Below, in pieces: positions 19,926 to 20,353 of a stretch of 20,353 nucleotides of DNA (positions are counted from its first letter, which is position 1; every line of letters begins with the position of its first letter). A program made the position numbers and the translations under genes. Below the pieces are notes generated by a model. The model saw only the letters and a list, made by a program, of their open reading frames with translations. It was not told where the DNA came from and did no database searches. Source of the stretch: a virus; IMG/VR virus record IMGVR_UViG_3300035670_004517, positions 1 through 20,353 of that record. One strand, given 5' to 3'.

Positions 19926-20160
19926 AATAAAAGAAATCATTTTAGAGTATTACAAATATGAGGGAGAAATAACAGCTGATACTAGATTATCAGATTTTAT
20001 CCCCTCTAGCCTAGAGTACTTAGAATTTCTCTTCTTTATTGAAGAAAGATATAATATCGATCTTGGCCCAGAATTCATGCAGGATATGGAAACTTTGGGA
20101 GATTTGGTAAATAAAATGAAAAAATATCATTTTGGGGGTTTACAAAGCGATCTAGAATGA
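19912..20160 (+). CDS. Acyl carrier protein
   Basis: An 82-residue carrier protein, starting at ATG 19912 six bases after AGGA, with a 14-base overlap with the sulfotransferase gene; an in-frame ATG at 19897 is the alternative. The helix II motif is FIPSSLEYLEFLFFIEERYN (29-48), where S33 aligns with the serine that accepts 4'-phosphopantetheine in D-S-L of standard carriers; the Asp is replaced by Ser32. LSDF before it and NIDLGP after it fit the four-helix carrier fold. It would carry an acyl or aminoacyl group as a thioester. No synthase or phosphopantetheinyl transferase is in the window, so host enzymes may be used. Confidence 0.85.
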   Translation: MIPSKIKEIILEYYKYEGEITADTRLSDFIPSSLEYLEFLFFIEERYNIDLGPEFMQDMETLGDLVNKMKKYHFGGLQSDLE

Positions 20161-20168
20161 TATATACT
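20139..20168 (+). promoter_or_regulatory. Promoter at the end of the ACP gene
   Basis: GGGGG then TTTACA (20139-20144) and TATACT (20163-20168) with an 18-base spacer; TATATA at 20161-20166 with 16 bases is an alternative -10. It overlaps the last codons of the ACP gene and continues the G-run/TTTACA pattern of the other promoters. It should direct the short ORF and whatever lies beyond the window. Confidence 0.65.
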
Positions 20169-20198
20169 AATAACATCAACACTAACGAGACCCTTTCT

Positions 20199-20309
20199 AT
20201 GTACAACGTCTTTAATTATCAACCACTCTTTTCGAAAGCACGCCAGTGCAATCGATTCCCGGTGGGCGAATGGATTATCGACTACACGGAAGGATACGGC
20301 AACGGATAG
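20199..20309 (+). CDS. Short putative ORF after the last promoter
   Basis: A 36-codon frame from ATG 20199 to TAG 20307-20309, starting about 30 bases after the promoter -10. It encodes an aromatic, slightly basic peptide (MYNVFNYQPLFSKARQCNRF, then PVGEWIIDYTEGYGNG). There is no clear SD; CGAGA lies ten bases upstream. It could be a real small gene, a leader peptide, or non-coding. The last 44 bases of the window show nothing I can support. Confidence 0.4.
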   Translation: MYNVFNYQPLFSKARQCNRFPVGEWIIDYTEGYGNG

Positions 20310-20353
20310 GTACTAAGAACATACCCAATCCTTTCCGCCCTTCCAATCGAAAG

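Noticed and set aside
1-20353. CRISPR arrays, insertion sequences, integrase or attachment sites
   Set aside because: No direct-repeat array, transposase motif, terminal inverted repeats or integrase was seen; the tRNA genes are complete and show no duplicated 3' end.

Overview
The window looks like accessory and core sequence from a T4-like tailed phage (myovirus-type Caudoviricetes), probably marine and infecting a Gram-negative host. The evidence is an overlapping inner/outer-membrane spanin pair, a class I ribonucleotide reductase, a T4 Rnh-type 5' nuclease, a PhoH-like ATPase, several small proteins I recall as conserved in T4-like marine phages, a four-gene tRNA cluster with encoded CCA ends, and 2-oxoglutarate/Fe(II) oxygenases, sulfotransferases and FkbM methyltransferases of the kind seen in marine T4-like genomes. 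Every supported gene is on the + strand, packing is very tight (many ATGA/TAATG overlaps) and the sequence is A+T-rich. No lysogeny or structural genes are visible. The host cannot be named from this sequence.

Layout: 1-1340 holds the end of an unknown gene, a cysteine-rich small protein and the Rz/Rz1-like spanins. 1341-1509 is a regulatory gap with an inverted repeat, a near-consensus sigma70 promoter and a short structured leader. 1510-4293 holds nrdB, nrdA and a TTG-initiated 52-residue zinc-ribbon protein that is easy to miss. 4280-6690 holds a 2OG-Fe(II) oxygenase, a GIY-YIG nuclease whose ribosome binding site lies in a nested hairpin, the Rnh nuclease, a conserved T4-like protein and a UUCG-loop terminator. 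6707-11010 holds small and conserved phage genes: an ATP-grasp-like protein, PhoH, a second 2OG oxygenase and a HAD-family nucleotidase-like enzyme.

11010-17453 is one translationally coupled cassette of nine genes: four GT-A/GT25-like glycosyltransferases, a sulfotransferase, two methyltransferases, a GT29/DUF115-like protein and a BioA-like class III aminotransferase. 17519-18513 holds two overlapping small genes (one a secreted glycine-zipper protein) and four tRNAs. 18532-20160 is a second module with a DUF6065-like protein, a second sulfotransferase and an acyl carrier protein. The window ends with a promoter and a short ORF.

How they work together: RNR, Rnh, PhoH and the HAD enzyme fit nucleotide supply and replication. 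The glycosyl-, sulfo-, methyl- and amino-transferases plus the ACP look like a phage-encoded pathway that builds or decorates a glycan or other small-molecule conjugate. Five promoter candidates share a GGGGTTTACA-N17-TATAATATTA pattern and appear to start separate transcription units. The most promising unusual features are the sequestered start of the GIY-YIG gene, the hidden zinc-ribbon gene behind nrdA, the aminotransferase/ACP-containing decoration pathway, and two tRNAs whose anticodon and variable-arm architecture do not match.
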